From: Microbacterium resistens NBRC 103078
Lineage (GTDB): Bacteria > Actinomycetota > Actinomycetes > Actinomycetales > Microbacteriaceae
NCBI RefSeq assembly: GCF_001552355.1
Contig: NZ_BCRA01000050.1
Span: 1 to 42,977 of the forward strand
DNA length: 42,977 nt
Direction of reading: 5' to 3'
The position numbers and the translations under genes are program-made. Below are positions 17,287 to 24,274 of the stretch, piece after piece. Every line of letters starts with the position of its first letter. Position 1 is the first letter of the stretch. The notes under the pieces are model-generated. The model was given only the letters and a program-made list of their open reading frames with translations, did no database searches and had not been told where the DNA came from.

Positions 17287-17292
17287 TACCGT
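17287..17292 (+). promoter_or_regulatory. -10 of a leaderless promoter for the DedA gene
   Basis: TACCGT lies 6 nt before ATG 17299, with no ribosome site between them. Confidence 0.6.
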
Positions 17293-17298
17293 GGTGTC

Positions 17299-17985
17299 AT
17301 GGCCGACCTCCTCCCCGCGCTCCTGACGACGCCGTGGCTGCCCCTGGTGGTCTTCGCGTTCTGCCTCATCGACGGCTTCTTCCCTCCGATCCCGAGCGAG
17401 ACCGTCGTGATCGGGGCGCTCACCCTGATGCTGTCGGCGGGCACGGCGGCCGGGGGAGCGCCGTACGCTGCGGCCGGGGTCATCGCGGCGGCCGCGCTGG
17501 GCGCCGCGGCGGGGGACAGCATCGCCTACTACCTCGGCCGCCGATTCGGGCTCGCGCGCTGGGCGTGGCTGCGCCGGCCGCGCGTGCAGAAGGCGCTGGA
17601 GTGGGCAGGGGCCCGGGTGCATGCCCGACCGGCGATGCTGCTGCTGACGGCCCGCTACATCCCCGTCGGGCGGGTCGCGGTGAACATGACCGCCGGCGCC
17701 ACCCGCCTGCCGTACCGGCGCTTCCTGCCGCTGAGCCTGCTCGCGGCGGTCTGCTGGACGGCGATGAGCATCCTGCTGTCCGTGTTCGCGGCGAGCTGGC
17801 TGGGGCACTCGCCGGTCCTCGCGGCCGTGGTCGGCGTCGTGATCTCGGTGATCCTCGGCCTGGCCGTGGACCTCGTCGCCCGGCTCGTCCGGAGGGTCCT
17901 GAAGCGCCACGACGGCGCGGCGGAGGACGCCGACGCGGCCGGAGCGGTCAGCGCCGGGGAGCGGCGCTCAGAGCTCGTCGGGTGA
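17299..17985 (+). CDS. DedA-family membrane protein
   Basis: A DedA/SNARE-associated (VTT-domain) inner-membrane protein of 228 residues with four to five hydrophobic segments. The family's acidic motif is seen in FFPPIPSETVVIG. The arginine-containing re-entrant motif is TARYIPVGRVAVNMTAGA, where the usual F/Y-x-R-x-x-P-x-x-R spacing holds. DedA proteins support membrane lipid transport (for example undecaprenyl phosphate recycling) and proton homeostasis; the substrate here is not known. The 3' end overlaps the convergent pseudouridine synthase gene by 38 bp, so the two messages share complementary ends. Confidence 0.88.
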   Translation: MADLLPALLTTPWLPLVVFAFCLIDGFFPPIPSETVVIGALTLMLSAGTAAGGAPYAAAGVIAAAALGAAAGDSIAYYLGRRFGLARWAWLRRPRVQKALEWAGARVHARPAMLLLTARYIPVGRVAVNMTAGATRLPYRRFLPLSLLAAVCWTAMSILLSVFAASWLGHSPVLAAVVGVVISVILGLAVDLVARLVRRVLKRHDGAAEDADAAGAVSAGERRSELVG

Positions 17986-18892
17986 CGAACCGGCGGTCCT
18001 CGCCGGTGAGCGGATCGGTGAAGCGCAGCTCCCGGGCGAGCAGCTGGAGCGGGTGCGTGAAGTCGTCCGGCGCCTCCGGGAGAAGGTCCGGGTAGAAGCC
18101 GTCCCCGAGGATCCCCGCCCCGAGCGCCGCGAGGTGCACACGGAGCTGATGCATGCGTCCGGTGTGCGGACGAAGACGGGTGTGCAGGACCGCGTCGTCG
18201 AACCCGATCAGCTCGATCCGCGTCTCGGCGTTCGGCTCGCCCTCCCGGTCCACCTGGACCGTGACGGTGCCGCGGAGCTTGTCGATCCGGTTGCGGTAGA
18301 CGATCGGGAACTCGCGACCCGCCAGCCGCGGGCGCGTCGGGTCCCAGTCCGCGGGCAGGGCGGAGACCGCCTCGTACACCTTCTCGACCTCGCGCCGCTC
18401 GAACAGGAGCTGGTACGCGCCGCGGGTCTGCGCGCGGGCGGAGAACATCAGCAGGCCCGCGGTGGCGCGATCGAGACGGTGGATCGGCGTCAGCTCGGGG
18501 TTCTCCAGTCGGTTGCGCAGCCGGACCAGCGCCGAATTCTGCAGGTACTTGCCGCCCGGGGTGGTCGGCAGGAAGTGCGGTTTGTCGATGACCACGAGGT
18601 CGTCGTCGACGTGGAGGATCTCCTCCTGGAACGGGATCTCCCGCTCGACGGGCGGCTCGCGGTAGTACCAGACGAAGTCGTGCGCGCCGAGGGCGGTGCC
18701 CCGCGTGAGCGCGGAGGCGTCCGCCGCGACGATCTCGCCCCGGTCGAAGCGCCGCAGGAGCCGCTCGGGGTCGAGGTGGAAGAACCGCTCGACCATGTAG
18801 TCGGCGATCGTCGGCCACGGGCCGGTGCGGGGGACGCGCAGGCGGGTGGCGCCGACGCCGTCGCGAACGGGGAGCGGGGACGCCATGCCCAT
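17948..18892 (-). CDS. RluA-family RNA pseudouridine synthase
   Basis: A pseudouridine synthase of 314 residues. The catalytic motif IHRLDRATAGLLMF carries the nucleophilic Asp of the RluA/RsuA superfamily. ILHVDDDLVVIDKPHFLPTTPGGKYLQNSA upstream (here only quoted in part: VIDKPHFLPTTPGG) and LRPHTGRMHQLRVHLAALG downstream are other conserved blocks. The N-terminal region (about 90 residues, including TRGTALGAHDFVWYYREP) is longer than a bare catalytic domain. The target, rRNA or tRNA, is not clear. ATG 18892 and ATG 18886 are both possible starts, and no clear ribosome site decides between them. It converges on the DedA gene. Confidence 0.88.
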   Translation of the reverse strand: MGMASPLPVRDGVGATRLRVPRTGPWPTIADYMVERFFHLDPERLLRRFDRGEIVAADASALTRGTALGAHDFVWYYREPPVEREIPFQEEILHVDDDLVVIDKPHFLPTTPGGKYLQNSALVRLRNRLENPELTPIHRLDRATAGLLMFSARAQTRGAYQLLFERREVEKVYEAVSALPADWDPTRPRLAGREFPIVYRNRIDKLRGTVTVQVDREGEPNAETRIELIGFDDAVLHTRLRPHTGRMHQLRVHLAALGAGILGDGFYPDLLPEAPDDFTHPLQLLARELRFTDPLTGEDRRFVTRRALSAAPRR

Positions 18893-18910
18893 GGATCGAC
18901 CGTCGCCGGG

Positions 18911-19492
18911 CTATCGTGCGTCGTAGCGGCAGGTGACCGTGCCCGTGCCCGTCTCCTCCACGACGATCTCGCCGTTCCAGAGGATCTGGCACTCGACCTG
19001 CGCGGAGGCGTCCTCGCGGGCGGCCTCGACGGTCAGCTCCGCCCAGGAGCCGGTGGTCGGGAAGCTCTTGTATCCGCCGTCGGAGGGCCAGGTCATCGTG
19101 TCCGACTCGCCCTCGGAGGAGAAGGTCGCGTGCAGGGTGCCCGGGCCCTGACCGCGCAGCTCGACCTGGTCGTGCGGGGCGGACAGCGCGGCGAGGCCGA
19201 AGAGGAAGACGGCGAGCAGCGCCACGTCCACGGCCAGCGCGACGATCGCCGAGACCAGGGCGGCGCGAGGACGGCGGGCACGGATGCCGAGCACGAGCCC
19301 CGTGACGGCGGCCGCGGCCGCGATCACCAGCAGGATCCCGAAGACGATGTTGCGCGGTGCGAGGTACGGGATCACCAGGGCGGCGCACAGGAGCAGGGCC
19401 GCGGACGACAGCCAGATGGCGGTCGTCGCCGTGCGTGACCGGACCCGTGAAGGCGCGTCGGATGCGGCCGGGAGAATGGTGTCGTCAGACAT
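18911..19492 (-). CDS. Membrane protein with an MmpS-like exported domain
   Basis: A 193-residue protein of unknown function. Residues 1-24 are polar, and three hydrophobic segments follow (about 24-45, 48-70 and 78-103). The C-terminal 90 residues would lie outside. That part runs VELRGQGPGTLHATFSSEG, then MTWPSDGGYKSFPTTG, then CQILWNGEIVVEE and GTVTCRYDAR. This layout of G-x-G, a W-P motif, C-x-I-x-x-x-G and a late V-x-C resembles mycobacterial MmpS proteins, accessory parts of MmpL exporters. That is my reading by eye. No MmpL is in the window. The stop is 18 nt from the next gene's start on the same strand, so the two may be co-transcribed. Confidence 0.75.
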   Translation of the reverse strand: MSDDTILPAASDAPSRVRSRTATTAIWLSSAALLLCAALVIPYLAPRNIVFGILLVIAAAAAVTGLVLGIRARRPRAALVSAIVALAVDVALLAVFLFGLAALSAPHDQVELRGQGPGTLHATFSSEGESDTMTWPSDGGYKSFPTTGSWAELTVEAAREDASAQVECQILWNGEIVVEETGTGTVTCRYDAR

Positions 19493-19527
19493 GAGGCGCT
19501 CTCGAAACTTCTGGGGGCGTGCCCGAC

Positions 19528-19556
19528 TTGCCGCAGGGCGTGGACTACTCTACCTG
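19528..19556 (+). promoter_or_regulatory. Possible promoter of the two-gene unit at 19654
   Basis: TTGCCG at 19528-19533, a 17-bp spacer and TACCTG at 19551-19556. The -10 lacks its final T. It would give a leader of about 90 nt. Confidence 0.35.
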
Positions 19557-19653
19557 CGGGGGGAGAGTCGCGCTTCTCGTGCTCTTCGATCCGTCCTCAT
19601 CGGGCGAACGACGAGCGACGGGCTCCCCGGACGACGATGCAGGGAGATGTGCG

Positions 19654-20979
19654 GTGGCGACCTACGGCGAACTCGACACGATCATCGGCCAGATGAAGAA
19701 GGCGGCGATCGACTGCTGGATGGCGGATCAGGACTTCGACCCCACCTGGGGCAACGCGGACTGGTCCTACAACAAGTGGGGCTGGGCCCCCTACCAGTAC
19801 CGGCGGCCCGCGGCGGACGGCAGCGGGGGCGGTCAGAGCGTCGGCTACGGCGACGGCGTGACGTGCGAGGCGCAGTTCGACGAGATCCGTTCGGCGATCG
19901 ACAGTCTCGTCGAGCGCTGGAAGGGGCTGCCGACGGGATCGGCCGCGGAAGGGCCGCAGGGGCAGAACGCCGCGGCGGCCGCGATCCTCGGCAGCGGCGG
20001 AGCCGGGCCCTCGGTGCAGAACAGCGGTGAGATCTCCGACGCGAACAACAAGGTGTACGGCGCCGTCCAGGAGATGAAGGGCCTGTTCGTGGCCCCGTTC
20101 CTGATGAAGTACTGCACGAAGACCTCGACGATCCAGAGCGGACTGGCTCAGGCGAACGTCATCCTCCACGCGAACTACTCCGCGCAGGCCGCGATGTGGA
20201 CCGCGGTCCGCAACGACGTGGCGACGATCTGCGACAACGCGCGCAAGGCCTGGAAGACGCAGGCGGAGACCGCCGCCGCCGAGAACGCGAAGTTCCAGCT
20301 CTCCGTCGCGGGGGCCGTCGTGTCGGCCGTCGCCGCGGTGGTCACCGCACCGACCGGGCTCGGCGTCGCCGTCGGGGCGCTGGCCACGGTGGCGGCCGGC
20401 ATCACGACGGCCGTGGCCAAGGTCTCGGAGAACGCCGCCGTGGAGATCTCGGGGAACTCCTACAGCAGCATCTACACGTCCACGGCCGAGGCGCTGAACA
20501 AGCTGAACGAGTCGATCACGGCGCAGGAGAGGGCCCTGAACGACGCGATGACCGAGGCGATGAACACGATCCACGGCAACATCGCGGACTACAACCTCGA
20601 CGCCGTCTCGCTCGGAGACATCCCCGCCACGGACGGGACGATGCAGATGGACCGGACGCTGTCCTCGACCGCCTCCAGCCACATGGTCCTCGTCGACGAA
20701 GCGCTCGCCGAGGCCCGCACGGCGCTGGGGAGCCCCCCGGGGTCGAACCCGACCCCGCGCAGCTCCCTGGTGGGCGTCTATCAGGGCACCCATGCGTCGG
20801 CGACCGCGCTGTGGACGCTGACTGCGCGCTGCCTCGAGCTGACCTCGGCCGAGTACAACCGCGGACGCATGCTGTTCGACGCGACGGTCGAGGACTACTT
20901 CTCGGCGGACGCCTCCGCGAAGCAGAAGGTCGCCGAGCTCCTGGCGGACGAAGCGTTGACGACCGAGGTGGGAGTCTGA
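19654..20979 (+). CDS. Large helical protein with a central hydrophobic hairpin, unknown
   Basis: I do not recognise this 441-residue protein. The start is GTG 19654, with AGGGAG 7 nt upstream. The N-terminus is Trp/Tyr-rich (several Trp between residues 20 and 50). A Gly/Ala-rich stretch follows near residue 105-125, then long helices (about 130-215). A strongly hydrophobic segment at about 216-257 (VAGAVVSAVAAVVTAPTG, then LGVAVGALATVAAGITTA) has a central Pro-Thr-Gly turn. More heptad-like helices follow (about 258-320 and 340-430). No signal peptide is present. The helix, hydrophobic hairpin, helix layout resembles alpha-pore-forming toxins and type VII secretion (WXG/LXG-type) substrates. 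A small gene begins 1 nt after the stop. Function is not established. Confidence 0.8.
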   Translation: MATYGELDTIIGQMKKAAIDCWMADQDFDPTWGNADWSYNKWGWAPYQYRRPAADGSGGGQSVGYGDGVTCEAQFDEIRSAIDSLVERWKGLPTGSAAEGPQGQNAAAAAILGSGGAGPSVQNSGEISDANNKVYGAVQEMKGLFVAPFLMKYCTKTSTIQSGLAQANVILHANYSAQAAMWTAVRNDVATICDNARKAWKTQAETAAAENAKFQLSVAGAVVSAVAAVVTAPTGLGVAVGALATVAAGITTAVAKVSENAAVEISGNSYSSIYTSTAEALNKLNESITAQERALNDAMTEAMNTIHGNIADYNLDAVSLGDIPATDGTMQMDRTLSSTASSHMVLVDEALAEARTALGSPPGSNPTPRSSLVGVYQGTHASATALWTLTARCLELTSAEYNRGRMLFDATVEDYFSADASAKQKVAELLADEALTTEVGV

Positions 20980-20980
20980 C

Positions 20981-21466
20981 ATGTGGGAGAGCCGAGTCCT
21001 CGGGTCGATCGAACTCGACGGCGGGTCCGGAGGCGGGTGGATGGACACCGAGATCGACTTCCTGGGCACGCCCGTGCCGGTCCGTCTGGAGATCGACCAC
21101 CCGGACCGTCTGACGCAGTCGTTCATCGACGGGCTCGACGTCGTCCTGGAGCGGCTGGAGATCCCGGACCGGATCTCGCGGGACGCCATCGCCTCCGCGC
21201 TGCGCAATGAGGCGTCCGCACCGGCGCAGCTGTACCGGGCGTGGGAGCGGACGCCGTCGGGCGCCCGGCGCTCCACCGACGAGTTCCTCGCCGGGCTGCA
21301 GCCGAGGAGGATGACGATCACACCGGACGGCGGGCGAGTGAACCTCGACCGGGTCGTGCTGAAGTACGGCCTGGCGGACGCGTCGGTGTCGGGCGAGATC
21401 ACCGTGCGTCTGCCCGCGGCCTCCAGCGGACCCGAGATCGACCCCGCGCCGCGTCAGGGGTACTGA
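20981..21466 (+). CDS. Small acidic partner protein, unknown (possible immunity or chaperone)
   Basis: A soluble 161-residue protein starting one base after the upstream stop (TGA-C-ATG), so translation is probably coupled. It begins with a beta-like segment (RVLGSIELDGGSGGGWMD, then IDFLGTPVPVRLEI). A helix with LTQSFIDGLDVVLERL and a further helical region follow, and it closes with strands (MTITPDGGRVNLDRVVLKYG, then SGEITVRLP). The tail is Pro-rich. The fold impression is close to small DUF2004-like or immunity-type proteins, but I cannot confirm this. It has no membrane segment. Given the order, it could neutralise, chaperone or adapt the large protein upstream. Confidence 0.75.
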   Translation: MWESRVLGSIELDGGSGGGWMDTEIDFLGTPVPVRLEIDHPDRLTQSFIDGLDVVLERLEIPDRISRDAIASALRNEASAPAQLYRAWERTPSGARRSTDEFLAGLQPRRMTITPDGGRVNLDRVVLKYGLADASVSGEITVRLPAASSGPEIDPAPRQGY

Positions 21467-21477
21467 GGGGGCCGCCC

Positions 21478-21987
21478 TCAGAGGTCGAAGCTGAGGCTGA
21501 GCTTTCGCAGCAGGGCCGCGAGGCGGTCGCGGTCGCCGCGGGAGAGCGCCGACAACAGCGTCGCCTCGGCGTCCACCAGCCGGGTGATCGCGGCGTCCAC
21601 GCGGACGCGTCCGTCGTCGGTGAGCGTGACGAGGACGCTGCGTCCGTCGCCGGGATCGGACTCGCGTCTCACCAGGCGGCGTCCGACGAGCCGGTCGATG
21701 CGGTTCGTCATCGTCCCGCTCGTCACCAGGGTCTGCTGCATGAGCTGCTTCGGCGAGAGCTGGAACGGCGCCCCCGCGCGACGCAGCGCCGAGAGCACGT
21801 CCCATTCCCACGCCTCGAGGTCGCTGCGGCGGAACACGTCCCGACGTGCGCGGTCGAGGTGGTGCGAGAGCCGGTCGACGCGGGAGAGGACCTCCAGCGG
21901 CGAGAAGTCGAGGTCGGGGCGCTGACGGTCCCAGGCCGCCACGATCCGATCGACCTCGTCGCCCTGTGCGGCCGCGTCCGTGTTCAT
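21478..21987 (-). CDS. MarR-family transcriptional regulator
   Basis: A 169-residue MarR regulator. The winged helix is clear: LSPKQLMQQTLVTSGTMTNR is the recognition-helix region, and RLVRRESDPGDGRSVLVTLT is the wing with the family's D-x-R motif. Helical dimerisation segments flank it. Its minus-strand -10 (GATAAT) lies 6 nt from the ATG without a ribosome site, so the mRNA is likely leaderless. It is divergent from the GntP-type permease gene, with about 180 bp between. It may regulate that gene and itself, but I found no matching pair of half-sites to prove it. Confidence 0.9.
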   Translation of the reverse strand: MNTDAAAQGDEVDRIVAAWDRQRPDLDFSPLEVLSRVDRLSHHLDRARRDVFRRSDLEAWEWDVLSALRRAGAPFQLSPKQLMQQTLVTSGTMTNRIDRLVGRRLVRRESDPGDGRSVLVTLTDDGRVRVDAAITRLVDAEATLLSALSRGDRDRLAALLRKLSLSFDL

Positions 21988-21993
21988 CCGCCC

Positions 21994-21999
21994 ATTATC
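21994..21999 (-). promoter_or_regulatory. -10 of a leaderless promoter for the MarR gene
   Basis: On the minus strand this reads GATAAT, 6 nt before the ATG at 21987. Confidence 0.55.
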
Positions 22000-22149
22000 C
22001 CGCCCGCGCCGTGCGGGTTCGTTCCTCCGGCTCCTGCGACGCCTGGTCCGGAGCGCACGACGGCCGGAACGATGCGGGGGAGCGAGGGTTCCGTCGTCCG
22101 TGACCGCGCCGAGTCACCGGCCGGGGTGGCCACGGGTATCGCGGACACA

Positions 22150-22170
22150 TATTCTGGAGTGCAATATTGC
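22150..22170 (+). promoter_or_regulatory. -10 and palindrome before the GntP-type permease
   Basis: TATTCT at 22150-22155 is a good -10. GCAATATTGC at 22161-22170 is a perfect 10-bp palindrome at the inferred transcript start. AT-rich bases are rare here, which makes the site stand out as an operator candidate. Confidence 0.45.
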
Positions 22171-23582
22171 CGGATGACGTGTGGGGTGCGATGGAAGACT
22201 GGACACAGACGTTGGGGGCCGGTCCTCTGCTCGCGATCGCAGCGGCCGCCGTTGCCCTGATCCTCTTCCTCGTCATCACGGTGAAGCTGCATGCCTTCCT
22301 CGTGCTGGTCCTGGTGTCACTGCTCACGGCGATCGCGACCGGGCTTCCGCTGAACGCCCTGGTGAACGAGGTCCTGGTGTCGAGCTTCGGCGGGACGCTG
22401 GGCTCGGTCGCCCTGCTCATCGGGCTCGGCGCGATCATCGGACGCCTCATCGAGTCCTCGGGAGGCGCCAAGGTGCTCGCCGACCGGATGGTCGGACTGT
22501 TCGGCGAGCGGCGAGCCGCGTTCGCCCTGGGTCTCACCTCGCTCGTGCTCGGGTTCCCGATCTTCTTCGACGCCGGCCTCATCGTCATGCTGCCGATCAT
22601 CTTCGCGGTCGCGCGGCGCATCGGCGGCAACAACCTCCTGCTGTACGGGTTCAGCGGCGCGGCCGCCTTCTCGGTGATGCACGTGTTCCTCCCTCCGCAC
22701 CCGGGGCCCGTCGCCGCCGGGGAGTTCTTCGGCGCCGACCTCGGGATGGTGATGCTCCTCGGCATCACCGTCGTGATCCCGACCTGGTACGTCTCCGGTT
22801 ACCTCTGGGCGAGGTTCGTCAACGCCCGATTCCCCATGGTCGTCCCCGCGCTGTTCGGGATGACGGACGAGGACCAGCCGGCGAACCCGCCACGCGTGAG
22901 CACCGTCGTGATGATCCTGCTGCTGCCGCTCGCGCTCATCTTCCTGAACACCGGACTCAACACCCTCGGCAGCGGCGGCGTCGTCGACCGCGACGAGACG
23001 TGGGTGCAGGCGCTGATGCTGATCGGCACCTCGCCGGTCGCCCTGCTGATCACCGCGCTCGTCGCCCTGCTCGTATTGGGGAGGTTCCGCGGCGAGACCG
23101 GCAGTGCCCTGGAGAAGCTCGTGGACGGGACGCTGGGCACGGTCTCGTCGGTGATCCTCATCACGGGGGCGGGCGGCATGTTCGGCGGCGTGCTGCGCGC
23201 CTCTGGCATCGGTGACGCCCTCTCCGAGAGCCTGTCTGATCTGGGCCTGCCCGTGATCTTCGCCGCCTATCTCATCGCCGTGGCGCTGCGCGTCGCCCAG
23301 GGATCCGCGACGGTCGCGCTGGTCACCACGGCCGGGCTGGTCGCCCCTGCGGTGTCGGCGTCCGGGTTCTCGCCCATGCAGGTGGCGGCGATCACGCTCG
23401 CCGCGGCGGCGGGGTCGGTCTTCGCCAGCCATGTCAACGATTCCGGGTTCTGGCTGGTCGGGCGCTTGATGGGGATGGACGTCAAGACGACGCTGAAGAC
23501 CTGGACCGTGCAGCAGTCGATCCAGTCGGTCGTGGCCTTCCTCATCGTTCTGGCGGTCTACAGCGTGGTCGGCGTCGCGTAG
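22167..23582 (+). CDS. GntP-family gluconate:H+ symporter
   Basis: A GntP-type sugar-acid permease of about 463-471 residues with 12 or more membrane segments. Family blocks seen include VTVKLHAFLVLVLVSL near the N-terminus, GLGAIIGRLIESSGGA, FPIFFDAGLIVMLPII, FLPPHPGPVAAGEFFGADLG and HVNDSGFWLVGRLMGMDV. They match gluconate permeases closely, though some relatives carry other hexonates or glycerate. Start choice is uncertain. TTG 22167 has GGAG 7 nt upstream but would lie within the palindrome at the transcript start. ATG 22191 has only GGGG nearby and gives 463 residues. No gluconate kinase is adjacent; 6-phosphogluconate dehydrogenase is encoded 16 kb away. Confidence 0.9.
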   Translation: MPDDVWGAMEDWTQTLGAGPLLAIAAAAVALILFLVITVKLHAFLVLVLVSLLTAIATGLPLNALVNEVLVSSFGGTLGSVALLIGLGAIIGRLIESSGGAKVLADRMVGLFGERRAAFALGLTSLVLGFPIFFDAGLIVMLPIIFAVARRIGGNNLLLYGFSGAAAFSVMHVFLPPHPGPVAAGEFFGADLGMVMLLGITVVIPTWYVSGYLWARFVNARFPMVVPALFGMTDEDQPANPPRVSTVVMILLLPLALIFLNTGLNTLGSGGVVDRDETWVQALMLIGTSPVALLITALVALLVLGRFRGETGSALEKLVDGTLGTVSSVILITGAGGMFGGVLRASGIGDALSESLSDLGLPVIFAAYLIAVALRVAQGSATVALVTTAGLVAPAVSASGFSPMQVAAITLAAAAGSVFASHVNDSGFWLVGRLMGMDVKTTLKTWTVQQSIQSVVAFLIVLAVYSVVGVA

Positions 23583-23604
23583 CCGCGGAAGATCGCCGCC
23601 GGGG

Positions 23605-24084
23605 CTAGGTGTTCGGCGAGGGCGGGAAGCGGGCCGTGAGGAAGACGCTGTGCGGATCTTCGTCGTAGTGGCCGAATGGCGCGCACTCGCGGAAACCGCT
23701 CCGTGCGTAGAGGCGCCGCGCCGGAGCGAAGAAGTCGGCGGTCCCGGTCTCCAGGGAGACGCGACGGATCCCTCGCCCACGAGCATCGTCGAGCACATGG
23801 CGCACGAGCGCTCCCGCGACGCCGCGACCCCGCCACGGCGGTGCGGTGCGCATCGATTTGAGCTCCTCGTGCGCGGACTCCAGCGGGACGAGCGCCGCGG
23901 TCCCGACGACGGCTTCGTCGAGGGTGGCGACGAACAGGCGCACCCCCGGCACGAACAGTCTCGTCGCGTCCAGCGCGTGGCGGCTCTCCGGCGGGGCCGT
24001 CGGCGCCAGCTCGGCGAGGTGCGCGGAGAGGAACTCCTGAACCGCAGGCGTGGGCCCCGCCGCCCGTTCGATGCGTATCGTCAT
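23605..24084 (-). CDS. GNAT-family N-acetyltransferase
   Basis: A 159-residue acetyltransferase. The acetyl-CoA-binding motif A is RTAPPWRGRGVAGALVRHVL (R-x-x-G-x-G/A pattern). The following strand-helix is IRRVSLETGTADFFAPARRLY, then ARSGFRECAPFGHY. This arrangement is common in small-molecule or amino-acid acetyltransferases of the PhnO/YhbS type. The substrate is unknown. The frame is open to 24399, but the extension would run through the tRNA and reads as filler, so ATG 24084 is chosen. No Shine-Dalgarno or clear -10 is visible near it. It converges on the permease gene. Confidence 0.85.
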   Translation of the reverse strand: MTIRIERAAGPTPAVQEFLSAHLAELAPTAPPESRHALDATRLFVPGVRLFVATLDEAVVGTAALVPLESAHEELKSMRTAPPWRGRGVAGALVRHVLDDARGRGIRRVSLETGTADFFAPARRLYARSGFRECAPFGHYDEDPHSVFLTARFPPSPNT

Positions 24085-24201
24085 GCCCCGACGATGCCCG
24101 AGAGCTGTGTCGGGGATGTTGCCGGACTGTTTCCCCGGTGTTCGCGCAGGGGAGCGGCGTCGGCGCGTGGCAGACTTGTCGGGCGGCCCGGGCGGCCGCG
24201 G

Positions 24202-24273
24202 TCCGCCGTGGTGTAATGGCAGCACGACAGCCTTTGGAGCTGTGAGGTTCAGGTTCGAGTCCTGGCGGCGGAG
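24202..24273 (+). tRNA. tRNA-Gln (anticodon TTG)
   Basis: A 72-nt cloverleaf. Acceptor stem TCCGCCG pairs with CGGCGGA. The anticodon stem ACAGC/GCTGT closes the loop CTTTGGA, giving anticodon TTG (Gln, CAA/CAG by wobble). The T arm is TCAGG-TTCGAGT-CCTGG, and the discriminator base is G. The 3' CCA is not encoded. The glmU ATG begins after only one further base, so 3' processing of this tRNA would also define the glmU mRNA 5' end. Confidence 0.97.
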
Positions 24274-24274
24274 C

